From: JAXDBV01 sp034678415
Lineage (GTDB): Bacteria > Bacteroidota > Bacteroidia > Bacteroidales > VadinHA17
Direction: 5' to 3'
NCBI GenBank assembly: GCA_034678415.1
Contig: JAXDBV010000278.1
Location: forward strand, 1-14,725
DNA: 14,725 bases
Shown here: positions 1 through 7,180 of the stretch, one piece after another
Layout of the letters: each line of letters opens with the position of its first letter
How positions within the stretch are numbered: position 1 is the first letter of the stretch
Position numbers and translations under genes: made by a program
The notes under the pieces: generated by a model
What the model was told of the DNA's origin: nothing
The model's database searches: none
The model's input: only the letters and a program-made list of their open reading frames with translations

Positions 1-1357
1 CCCAGGAATAATTGAAATAATCTTCACTTCCGGTACCGAAGAATGATGGGAAGGAATCGTTGTCAACATAAATTTTTTCGTCTCCCTCACCCCACCAGTT
101 ACCATAACTGGTTGGTGTGTTGCATGAATTATATAGAGAAACAGATGTTCCAACTATTCTGCCCTGACCAAATGCTAAAAGAAATGGGATATCTTTTGGA
201 GTTGTATTAAGATTATCATTAATCCTCCAGCGTGCATGAAAATGCATGGATTCTCCATCTTTCCATTCATAGCCACTGACCCGTAATCCTGCGGTAAGAT
301 GGATGTTACTATCTGACTGATTTTCAATTTCAATTCTTGCCGATCTTTTAAAAGGCATAACAAAACGGCATATCATTGTTCCATCAGGCAATACAGAAAA
401 TGACAGCGACCGGTATGGATTAATCCCAGGAGAAGATCCAAAAAAATCACCTATCGGAGATTGTATCTGTGGTACTGAGGCATCATCAAAATAAACCTTG
501 AGAATAGCTTGTCGTAGCAGAAATTCCTGGTCAGATGGCTCAAGTTTTAACGAGAAATATTCAATAGCCCTGGCACCTTTAATCTTAACTAATTCTTTTT
601 TAGAATTAGGGGGAATTTCCAGCTTTATTTCATTAATATTTGCATCATAATATTCCCAGTATTTATCAGGATCAAGGAATATATTTTTTACTTTTTCTAT
701 TTGATCTGAGTATGTAATTAAGTCAATGGGGTTAAATGTTTCAATAATAACATCTGAGCTATAGATACGAGCCCCCACATGGTAATAATGAATATCTTTA
801 ATATTGCCGATCCATTCAATCCGGCATCTTCTTGCAAAAGGAATCGGGAAATACAATGCATCGAACTGCCGGAAAATATTTTCATAGTTTATGTGCCGAG
901 GAGAAATCTCATCTATCATCCTCCAAAAAAAATTCTCTGCACTGCCGTCATATAATGGAGAAATGGAATCATCCAAGAAAATACGTATCCTCCCTTTTAT
1001 TCCTGCAGTCCATAACCTGACTATTACTCCGGGTTCTTTTATGTCACAGATCAAATATATTCCAATCCCGTTTTCATCAGGCTCTTTAACAACTTCTTCA
1101 AAACCTGGTATTGGTTCATTTCCACTTCCGTCCCGATTCGCAAACCATCCCTGTTCTGAAATACTTGTACTTCTTCTGTCATACGAAGAGAATTGAATGG
1201 TCTTATAATCCGGACCTGATAAATCAACATGTCGCTTCAAATCAATCATTTCATTCAAAAGAGTGCCTGTATTTATCTTTTGGCTTAAAGCAACGTTACC
1301 AAACAACTGAACTAACAGGTTTATTAATATTAATAGATTAATTTTCAGTAGATCCAT
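1..1357 (-). CDS. Secreted GH172 (DUF2961) glycoside hydrolase, C-terminus cut by window edge
   Basis: From an ATG at 1357-1355 the frame stays open for 452 codons to the window edge. The product opens with a short charged stretch and a hydrophobic signal-peptide core (residues about 5-25, LLILINLLVQLFGNVALS), so it is probably exported. The best family marker lies near the edge: NWWGEGDEKIYVDND followed by FPSFFGTGSEDYFNYSW, the DUF2961/GH172 signature. The two Glu (codons 86-88 and 23-25; residues 424 and 445) are 21 residues apart, matching as I recall the spacing of the two catalytic Glu of the characterised difructose-dianhydride enzyme. Known GH172 members act on alpha-D-fructofuranosyl or alpha-D-arabinofuranosyl linkages; the substrate here cannot be told. 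The C-terminal part lies outside the window. It sits 74 bases after a broken rhamnosidase-like gene, so it probably belongs to a partly decayed glycan-use locus. Codons are AT-richer than in the his genes. Confidence 0.88.
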   Translation of the reverse strand, partial: MDLLKINLLILINLLVQLFGNVALSQKINTGTLLNEMIDLKRHVDLSGPDYKTIQFSSYDRRSTSISEQGWFANRDGSGNEPIPGFEEVVKEPDENGIGIYLICDIKEPGVIVRLWTAGIKGRIRIFLDDSISPLYDGSAENFFWRMIDEISPRHINYENIFRQFDALYFPIPFARRCRIEWIGNIKDIHYYHVGARIYSSDVIIETFNPIDLITYSDQIEKVKNIFLDPDKYWEYYDANINEIKLEIPPNSKKELVKIKGARAIEYFSLKLEPSDQEFLLRQAILKVYFDDASVPQIQSPIGDFFGSSPGINPYRSLSFSVLPDGTMICRFVMPFKRSARIEIENQSDSNIHLTAGLRVSGYEWKDGESMHFHARWRINDNLNTTPKDIPFLLAFGQGRIVGTSVSLYNSCNTPTSYGNWWGEGDEKIYVDNDSFPSFFGTGSEDYFNYSW

Positions 1358-1430
1358 TATTTTAAAAATTAAACATTCACATTTGGCACAATATACACAA
1401 ATAATATAACCGGGACTTGGTTCCTTTAAA

Positions 1431-1928
1431 TCAAAACATTTTAAGTGTTTTCAGTTTATAATCAATTTTCCTTATGACACTTTTTGATATCTTCAGGTTT
1501 TCAGGCAGGTATTCCTGTGCCCTGATTAATGAAAATCCCATTACCTGGCTTAACCACGGTGAATTCATTAAAACAGGCATTTCCTTAAATAGAATTTCTC
1601 TTGTTTGACAATTAGTCAGCAACTCACTTAATTTATTTTCCATGCCAGGACAAATATCTTCACGTGCGGTATTATTGTTTTTAACCATAAACATACTGTC
1701 CGTATTTTCATCTGTATAAAGTGATAATCCATCATGCCGGTATTTAAAATGGTAGTTTCATGATCCTAACCTGAGCAATAGATTTTCTCCTTCCATCCGT
1801 GAAGAAATAATTCCATCAATATTATTTAATTCATTGTCACTCTCGATTACCTCATTGTTACATGCTCTGGGGAGAGTGACCTCAGCAATAGTGTTATCAG
1901 GTATTTCTACATGAAGTACAAACCATGG
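1431..1928 (-). pseudogene. 3' remnant of an alpha-L-rhamnosidase-like (GH78-type) gene with an in-frame stop
   Basis: One reading frame runs from about 1928 to the TGA at 1433-1431, interrupted only by a TGA at 1760-1758. Before the stop the peptide reads WFVLHVEIPDNTIAEVTLP ... GENLLLRLGS. Directly after it, in the same frame, come NYHFKYRHDG and LSELLTN ... PVLMNSPWLSQVMGFSL. Bacterial alpha-L-rhamnosidases end with a beta-sandwich reading like VEVPANTTATVYLP ... GSGxYxF, so the TGA replaces the expected Gly of GSG-YHF, for which GGA to TGA is enough. The segment after the sandwich resembles a C-terminal extension I recall from other bacterial glycosidases (LxELLxN...PxL...GxSL). The catalytic (alpha/alpha)6 domain is missing: upstream of about 1928 the sequence no longer reads as rhamnosidase. 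I infer a deletion relic that later acquired a nonsense mutation. Another carbohydrase with the same C-terminal fold is possible. Confidence 0.6.
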
Positions 1929-1995
1929 CGTCTTCGTCACCGTTCCTCAGTTTTTTTATAAGGAACTCCTCATTTAAAATGGAATCCGTTTTCAA
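1924..1995 (-). pseudogene. Possible 5' remnant of an ECF sigma-70 factor gene
   Basis: In the frame 1 base off from the rhamnosidase remnant the minus strand reads LNEEFLIKKLRNGDEDAM (1977-1924). This is the usual N-terminal helix of ECF sigma factors in Bacteroidota, which typically reads like NEEELIKRLKNGDEEAF. The match stops at the Met, exactly where the rhamnosidase-like sequence begins. A TTG at 1995 could be the start; the frame is open upstream to a TGA at 2061-2059. In this phylum such sigma factors control SusC/SusD polysaccharide-use operons, so a sigma gene head fused to a glycosidase tail would fit an internal deletion in such a locus. Only about 18 residues support the call, so it stays tentative. 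Confidence 0.42.
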
Positions 1996-2069
1996 TCGGG
2001 GAGATGTTGCGCACTTATTCCATGAAAGGTAATAAAAGTGTTCCACATAAATGTATGATCAATGAACAG

Positions 2070-2096
2070 AAAAAGACGGCGCTCCACCGTCTTTTT
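2070..2096. terminator. Bidirectional intrinsic terminator
   Basis: AAAAAGACGG and CCGTCTTTTT form a perfect 10-bp inverted repeat around a 7-base loop (CGCTCCA). The stem is GC-rich at the top and ends in an A tract on one side and a T tract on the other, so it can work in both directions. On the minus strand it lies about 240 bases beyond the hisIE stop and is the first good terminator after the his operon. It also separates that operon from the glycosidase remnants. Confidence 0.8.
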
Positions 2097-2333
2097 ATTT
2101 GACCTAACCATTAACCAACAAAACCAAATAATTCCTTACATCTATAAGACGATTAAATAAAGATATACCCTATGGTATTTAAAGAATTTTCCGGGATATA
2201 TTACGATAGACAGGCAAAATTCAATAAAAAACTTGTAAAAATCCGGAAATCTTTAATTCAGAGTATGATTTAAGATTTTGGTCGCAAAGGACGTTAAGCC
2301 TGCCAGCGTTGCAGAAAGCCTTAATCACCTTTG
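2097..2333. other. Intergenic region after hisIE, no gene recognised
   Basis: AT-rich spacer between the terminator and the hisIE stop. A 33-codon plus-strand ORF (2172-2273) occurs in it but has no recognisable homology or upstream signal. I see no RNA gene, repeat or strong hairpin here. Together with 1996-2069 this makes a stretch of about 340 bases without a supported gene. Confidence 0.6.
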
Positions 2334-2930
2334 TCAAACATGTCTGTTTTCCAGCACCTGCACCACCTCCTCAAGCCTGATGTTGCAGGAGGCAAGAAGG
2401 ACAAGGGAATGATAGATCAGGTCGGCTGACTCCTCCAGGATTCTTTCCCTGTCTCCCTTCACTGCCTCAATGACCAGTTCCACCGCCTCTTCTCCGGTTT
2501 TCTGTGCTGCCTTCTCCACCCCTTCTTTAAACAGCCTGGCAGTATAGGATCCTTCAGGCATTGATTCTTTCCGGTCATAAATCACCTTCTCCAGCGTCTC
2601 AAGGAAGGAAATACTTTTACGGTTATTCTCGGCAAAACAGGTATCCTGTCCGGTATGACACACAGGCCCGGCCGGTATCACCTTAATGAGCAAGGTATCA
2701 CCATCACAATCGACCAGTATTTCCTGCACGGAAAGATAATTACCACTGGTCTCTCCCTTGGTCCATAACTGCCCGCGGCTACGGCTGTAAAAACAAACCT
2801 TGCCCTCCGTTACCGTTTTATCGTAAGCTTCCCTATTCATATATCCCAGCATCAATACCTTGCCGGTCCTGACATCCTGGATGACGGCCGGTACCAAACC
2901 ATCGGCTTTGTTAAATTTTATATTGCTCAT
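2334..2930 (-). CDS. hisI: Bifunctional phosphoribosyl-AMP cyclohydrolase / phosphoribosyl-ATP pyrophosphohydrolase HisIE
   Basis: Cytosolic enzyme for steps 2 and 3 of histidine synthesis: it hydrolyses PR-ATP to PR-AMP plus pyrophosphate, then opens the adenine ring to give ProFAR. At 198 residues it has the usual fused length. The N-terminal half (about 1-105) is the cyclohydrolase, with LWTKGETSGN at 55-64, DCDGD at 74-78 and the zinc cysteines C75, C91 and C98 (VCHTGQDTCF). The C-terminal half (about 108-198) is the all-alpha pyrophosphohydrolase with QKTGEEAVELV at 143-153 and EESADLIYH at 166-174. The ATG at 2930 (MSNIKF) overlaps the hisF end by 20 bases. It is the last gene of the operon; the first terminator after it is at 2070-2096. 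All expected residues are present. Confidence 0.96.
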   Translation of the reverse strand: MSNIKFNKADGLVPAVIQDVRTGKVLMLGYMNREAYDKTVTEGKVCFYSRSRGQLWTKGETSGNYLSVQEILVDCDGDTLLIKVIPAGPVCHTGQDTCFAENNRKSISFLETLEKVIYDRKESMPEGSYTARLFKEGVEKAAQKTGEEAVELVIEAVKGDRERILEESADLIYHSLVLLASCNIRLEEVVQVLENRHV

Positions 2931-3690
2931 CTTTAATATTTCTTACTGGTATATTATTTTTGTTTAAGTAGTCTTTAAGTTCTTTAATATTTATTTCAGA
3001 AAAATGAAAGATGCTCGCAGCCAATGCCGCGTCTGCCTTCCCGATGGTAAACACATCCCTGAAGTGTTCCATCTTTCCCGCTCCTCCGGAAGCAATTACG
3101 GGGATATGCAGCATATTTGACAAACGTGCAAGGGCATAAGTGGCAAATCCCCTTTTGGTGCCATCGTGGTTCATGGAGGTAAACAGTATTTCACCGCACC
3201 CTCTTTCCTGGCCTTCATAAGTCCATTTGTAGAGCTCTTTACCCGTTTTTGTTCTTCCTCCGTTCATATACACCTGCCATAATCCTTCCTCAAGTCGTGC
3301 GTCGACTGCCAGCACAACAAACTGGCTTCCATAACGTGAGGCGATCTGTCCTATAAGATCAGGGTTTTTCAGAGCAGCCGTGTTGACACAGATCTTATCG
3401 GCACCGGCCGTAAGTAAACACTCGGCATCGTTCAGGTCACTGATGCCTCCCCCCACGCAGAATGGAATGTTTAAATGCGCGGCAATGCGTTTGACCAGGC
3501 CGGTAAACACCTTCTTCCGCAGGTAGCTGGCGGTAATATCAAGATACACCAGTTCGTCAGCGCCTTCCTCGGAGTAACGTGCACCCAGTTCCACCGGGTC
3601 GCCCGCATCCCTGATGTTGATGAATTCAATGCCTTTTACCGTGCGCCCGTCTTGTATATCCAGACAGGGAATAATTCGTTTTGCCAGCAT
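2911..3690 (-). CDS. hisF: Imidazole glycerol phosphate synthase subunit HisF (cyclase)
   Basis: Cyclase subunit of the HisHF glutamine amidotransferase. It uses ammonia channelled from HisH to convert PRFAR into imidazole glycerol phosphate and AICAR. The (beta/alpha)8 barrel of 259 residues is of normal length. It carries the catalytic Asp11 in PCLDIQDGR and Asp130 in LAVDAR, the phosphate-binding turns FCVGGGI (77-83) and ASGGAG, and the loop TSMNHDGTKRGF (171-182). The ATG at 3690 begins the typical MLAKRIIPCLD start, 11 bases after the hisA stop. The C-terminus overlaps hisIE by 20 bases. Confidence 0.97.
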   Translation of the reverse strand: MLAKRIIPCLDIQDGRTVKGIEFINIRDAGDPVELGARYSEEGADELVYLDITASYLRKKVFTGLVKRIAAHLNIPFCVGGGISDLNDAECLLTAGADKICVNTAALKNPDLIGQIASRYGSQFVVLAVDARLEEGLWQVYMNGGRTKTGKELYKWTYEGQERGCGEILFTSMNHDGTKRGFATYALARLSNMLHIPVIASGGAGKMEHFRDVFTIGKADAALAASIFHFSEINIKELKDYLNKNNIPVRNIKDEQYKI

Positions 3691-3701
3691 ATAAGATCGC
3701 T

Positions 3702-4427
3702 TTATTGATTTATAAATTCCTTAAGTTCCGATATTGTGACACGTCCTTCCAGCAGCGCCTTCCCGATCACCACGCCATAAATGCCTTCCTCTGCCATGGC
3801 TTTAATATCGCTGATGCCCGACACGCCTCCACTGGCTATGAGCCGGATGGAAGGAACAGCTTTCATCACCCCGCGGTACAAGTCGAGTGAGCTGCCGGCC
3901 AACATCCCGTCTTTTTCAATATCGGTGCATAACACATATATCACACCTTCTTTTTTCCAGGCCCTGATGAAATCGGTCAGGGTGACCGGTGTTTGTGTTG
4001 TCCATCCGTGGCAGGCAATAGCGCCGTTGCGTGTATCGGCGCCAAGGATAAAACGTTCGGCACCGTACCGTGTGAGCCATGAACGGAAGACTTCAGGATG
4101 AGTGATGACGATGCTTCCGACAGTGGCCTGGTATGCCCCGGCGTCAAACACCGATGACAATGCTTCACGGGAACGGATGCCTCCTCCGTAGTCAACCAGT
4201 AATCGTGTCTGCCGGGTGATGCTTTCCAGGATACTGAGATTGGTGAGGATACCGTCGCGGGCACCGTTGAGATCCACCAGGTGCAGTCTCGTGAATCCCT
4301 CATTTTCATACTGCCTGGCCTGCTCAACAGGTGACAAGGGATAAACGGTACACTTGCCAAAGTCACCCTTCTCCAGCCTGACACATCGTCCGTCCAACAG
4401 GTCTATGGCAGGGATAATTTCCATCAT
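3702..4427 (-). CDS. hisA: ProFAR isomerase HisA
   Basis: 1-(5-phosphoribosyl)-5-[(5-phosphoribosylamino)methylideneamino]imidazole-4-carboxamide isomerase, an Amadori rearrangement that feeds HisF. It is a 241-residue (beta/alpha)8 barrel related to HisF. Catalytic Asp9 (IPAIDLLDGRCVRL) and Asp131 (LGADTRNG) are present, as are DYGGGIRS (79-86), TDIEKDGM (168-175) and the C-terminal phosphate loop ASGGVSG (198-204). It could start at 4427 or at the next ATG, 4424 (MEIIPAID); the first gives an ATGA overlap with the hisH stop, which favours coupled translation. Confidence 0.97.
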   Translation of the reverse strand: MMEIIPAIDLLDGRCVRLEKGDFGKCTVYPLSPVEQARQYENEGFTRLHLVDLNGARDGILTNLSILESITRQTRLLVDYGGGIRSREALSSVFDAGAYQATVGSIVITHPEVFRSWLTRYGAERFILGADTRNGAIACHGWTTQTPVTLTDFIRAWKKEGVIYVLCTDIEKDGMLAGSSLDLYRGVMKAVPSIRLIASGGVSGISDIKAMAEEGIYGVVIGKALLEGRVTISELKEFINQ

Positions 4428-5011
4428 AAATTGATAAAGTTTTTCAGTAATTGTTCACCGGCCATCCCGCTCTTTTCCGGATGGAACTGTGTGGCAAAAA
4501 AATTGCCTTTCTCCAGCGCAGCACCGAAGGGCTGCACATAATCCGTAATAGCCACGGTGTTTTCCCCGGGTGTCACATAATAGCTATGAATAAAGTACAT
4601 ATAGGTTCCTTCCTTTATATTATTCATCAGGCGGCCACGGATATTTGTCACCTGGTTCCAGCCCATATGGGGAACTTTCTCGCCACAGGCCGGCCTGAGC
4701 CTTACCACTTCTTCCGGGAAGATACCTAGGCAATCCACGTTTCCTTCTTCTGAACGGGAGCACATGAGCTGCATGCCAAGGCATATGCCAAGGAAGGGTT
4801 GTCGGATGGACGTCAGCAGGCTGTCGAGGCCCGTCCGGCGAAGGTATTGCATAGTGGTGGCAGCCTCACCCACCCCGGGGAAAACGATCCTGTCAGCCGC
4901 AAGGATATATTCCGGATCAGCGCTCACCACCGGCTGTATCCCAAGCCTCTTCAGTGCCAGATCAACCGATAAAACGTTTCCTCCCGGATATTTGATGATA
5001 GCCACCTTCAT
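4424..5011 (-). CDS. hisH: Imidazole glycerol phosphate synthase subunit HisH (glutaminase)
   Basis: Class I glutamine amidotransferase subunit that hydrolyses glutamine and passes ammonia to HisF. At 195 residues it has the normal length. The nucleophile Cys77 lies in LGICLGMQLM, and His177 and Glu179 in TQFHPEKSG complete the triad. The oxyanion-strand motif is present as PGVGEA (45-50), and PHMGWNQ matches the interface with the cyclase. The N-terminal strand reads KYPGGN where many homologues have DYGAGN, a mild variant. It starts 2 bases after the hisB stop and ends in a 4-base overlap with hisA. Confidence 0.97.
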   Translation of the reverse strand: MKVAIIKYPGGNVLSVDLALKRLGIQPVVSADPEYILAADRIVFPGVGEAATTMQYLRRTGLDSLLTSIRQPFLGICLGMQLMCSRSEEGNVDCLGIFPEEVVRLRPACGEKVPHMGWNQVTNIRGRLMNNIKEGTYMYFIHSYYVTPGENTVAITDYVQPFGAALEKGNFFATQFHPEKSGMAGEQLLKNFINL

Positions 5012-5013
5012 TT

Positions 5014-6132
5014 CTAGATCATCTCTTTTGTTGACGGTATGGTGTTGAGAAACGGTTCCTTACGTATGGCCATACGCATGGCTCGTGCAAAAGCCTTGAA
5101 CACTGCCTCGATCTTATGGTGCTCATTACGTCCCCTGGCTGTGATATGCAGGTTACATCGTGCCGTATCGGTGAACGATTTGAAGAAGTGGAAGAACAAC
5201 TCTGTGGGCATATCCCCAACTTTTTCCCTGCGGAAAGTCACATCCCATTCGAGCCAGTTCCTTCCGCCGAAATCAAGAAGTACCTGGGCCCCGGAGTCGT
5301 CCATGGGCAGTGCAAACCCATAGCGTTCGATGCCTCTCTTGTTTCCCAGAGCATTGTAAACCGCTTCTCCCAGAACAAGAGCCGTATCCTCGACGGTGTG
5401 GTGTTCATCCACATGCAGGTCCCCCTTGACATTGATATCCAGGCACATGCCTGAGTGACGGGCTATCTGGGAGAGAAGATGGTCAAAAAAGCCCAGGCCG
5501 GTACTGACAGTCCCTGTTCCGTTGCCATCCAGGCGAATGGTAACGGTAACATCGGTCTCAGCAGTTTTCCTTATCAGCGTGGCCGAACGTTCTGTTGATC
5601 CCAGGTATGTAACAATATCTCCCCATCTTTCCGCAACCGGTGCACAGCTATCCTTCATCTCAGACAATACCTCCCGGTTGCCGTCGGTCCGGATAATCAG
5701 AGCCTTGCATCCTGTCTTTTCAGCCACCTCTAGTATGGAGAGCGTACCGCCAATAACACAGGAGGCAGCCCTGTCAACGGCATTATTCTTCAAAAACCTT
5801 TTCAGGACAGCAAATCCTTTTTCAGCATCTTTCCCTTTTAACAAGTTTACCGGTATGCATTCTCCAAATGTTATTCCTTCATTATTCAGGATGCGCAGCA
5901 TAAGGTCGTGAAGAGATCCAAAACTTTTCCTCAGTGATGAACCGCCATCCTTCCTGTCCTGCAGGATGATCATTACCGGTTCAAAGTCCATCTGGTGGAC
6001 GATACGTGTAAGGGCGTTGATGCATCCCGGCAAAAAATTAAAATTCCTGAGTGCATTGATTCCGGTCGATTTGCCCGGACGGGAAACCAGAATGGCATCC
6101 CTCTCAATGATGATGGCTCTTTTTGGTTTCAC
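5014..6132 (-). CDS. hisB: HisB with intact imidazoleglycerol-phosphate dehydratase and a degenerate HAD phosphatase domain
   Basis: Two-domain HisB of 372 residues, collinear with the bifunctional E. coli enzyme. The C-terminal dehydratase (about 188-372) looks fully active: FFDHLLSQIARH (215-226), DEHHTVEDTA (242-251), NEHHKIEA (336-343) and the final IPSTK keep the metal-binding His and Glu residues. The N-terminal HAD domain (1-165) aligns over its whole length but has lost its active site. IDRDGT is IERDAI (residues 9-14, nucleophile Asp to Glu10, Gly to Ala, Thr to Ile). TNQDG is ILQDR (56-60). The cysteine-rich zinc loop CPH...CDCRKPK is replaced by PVNLLKGKDAEKG (94-106), and GDRATD is GGTLSI (128-133). 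The phosphatase half is therefore probably inactive. The start is a GTG at 6132, one base after the hisC stop. Confidence 0.95.
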   Translation of the reverse strand: MKPKRAIIIERDAILVSRPGKSTGINALRNFNFLPGCINALTRIVHQMDFEPVMIILQDRKDGGSSLRKSFGSLHDLMLRILNNEGITFGECIPVNLLKGKDAEKGFAVLKRFLKNNAVDRAASCVIGGTLSILEVAEKTGCKALIIRTDGNREVLSEMKDSCAPVAERWGDIVTYLGSTERSATLIRKTAETDVTVTIRLDGNGTGTVSTGLGFFDHLLSQIARHSGMCLDINVKGDLHVDEHHTVEDTALVLGEAVYNALGNKRGIERYGFALPMDDSGAQVLLDFGGRNWLEWDVTFRREKVGDMPTELFFHFFKSFTDTARCNLHITARGRNEHHKIEAVFKAFARAMRMAIRKEPFLNTIPSTKEMI

Positions 6133-6133
6133 T

Positions 6134-7180
6134 TTATTTGTCTATTTCTTTTATACAGTTAACCAGTATCTTGTTTTCTTCAGGTGTTCCGACGGTGATC
6201 CTGAGGCAGCCTTCGCAATGCCGCGATGTGCTGCGGTCCCTGACAATAATTTTATGGTCACGCAACCATTCAAATACCCGTGCATGATCAGTGAAGCGCA
6301 CCAGGAGGAAATTAGCTTCCGAAGGAAAGACTTTTGTGACCATCCGGAGCAGTGACAGCTGTTCCGTCAGCCATTGCCGTTGTTTCCTGATCGTGTCAAC
6401 CCAGGCACCTTTTTCTTCCACATGGCCGGTCAGCTGAACAGCATACTGGATAGTCAGGTTATTGAGATTGTACGGATACTTGACTTTGTTCAGCAATGTG
6501 ATGATTTCTTCAGAGGCAAAGGCCATGCCGAGGCGTATACCGGCCTGTCCCCAGGCTTTGGAAAAGGTTTGAAGGATCACCAGGTTTGGCCGCTGCAGAA
6601 GATCAGGAAGAAAGCCGGGGAAGGATGAGAAATCCTGGTAGGCTTCGTCAATCACCACCAGACCGGGGAATTTATCCAGCAATGGATATACTATTGCGGG
6701 AGAAAACACATTCCCTGTGGGATTGTTGGGTGAACATAGAAAGATGATCTTTGACCTCTCATCGGTCATGTTCATTATGGTGGAAAGATCGGAGGCAAAA
6801 TTTCTGTCCAGAGGTATCTTTCTCACCCCCGCATCCTGTATCCTGGCGCATACTTCGTACATGCCATAGCTGGGATCCATGGTGAGGATATGGTCTTTCC
6901 CCGGGTTGCAGAAGATCCTGACCAGAAGGTCGATGGCCTCGTCACTGCCATTCCCCAGGAAGATATTATTCTCGGGCACTGCTTTTAGGACTGAGATCAA
7001 GCTTTTCAGTTTCCTCTGAAGCGGATCAGGATACCTGTTGTAACCGGTGTCAAACGGGTTCTCGTTGGCGTCGAGAAGAACGGCCTGCGTGCCGCTGTAT
7101 TCCATCCTCGCGGATGAATAAGGAACCAGGTCAAGGATGTTATCCCTCACCAGGGATGATAATGTAAACCGGGCGTTCAT
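6134..7180 (-). CDS. hisC: Histidinol-phosphate aminotransferase HisC
   Basis: PLP-dependent fold-type I aminotransferase that converts imidazole acetol phosphate plus glutamate to histidinol phosphate plus 2-oxoglutarate. It has 348 residues, the family's usual size. It has DANENPF (38-44), LGNGSDEAI (75-83), CSPNNPTGN (149-157), the cofactor-binding Asp178 and Tyr181 in IDEAY, and the Schiff-base Lys208 in TFSKAWGQAGIRLG. The C-terminal Arg in LRITVGTPEEN should hold the substrate phosphate or carboxylate. The ATG at 7180 forms an ATGA overlap with the hisD stop. Confidence 0.97.
   Translation of the reverse strand: MNARFTLSSLVRDNILDLVPYSSARMEYSGTQAVLLDANENPFDTGYNRYPDPLQRKLKSLISVLKAVPENNIFLGNGSDEAIDLLVRIFCNPGKDHILTMDPSYGMYEVCARIQDAGVRKIPLDRNFASDLSTIMNMTDERSKIIFLCSPNNPTGNVFSPAIVYPLLDKFPGLVVIDEAYQDFSSFPGFLPDLLQRPNLVILQTFSKAWGQAGIRLGMAFASEEIITLLNKVKYPYNLNNLTIQYAVQLTGHVEEKGAWVDTIRKQRQWLTEQLSLLRMVTKVFPSEANFLLVRFTDHARVFEWLRDHKIIVRDRSTSRHCEGCLRITVGTPEENKILVNCIKEIDK

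Noticed and set aside
2172..2273. 33-codon plus-strand ORF after hisIE
   Set aside because: No recognisable homology, no promoter or upstream signal, and AT-rich codons as expected for chance.
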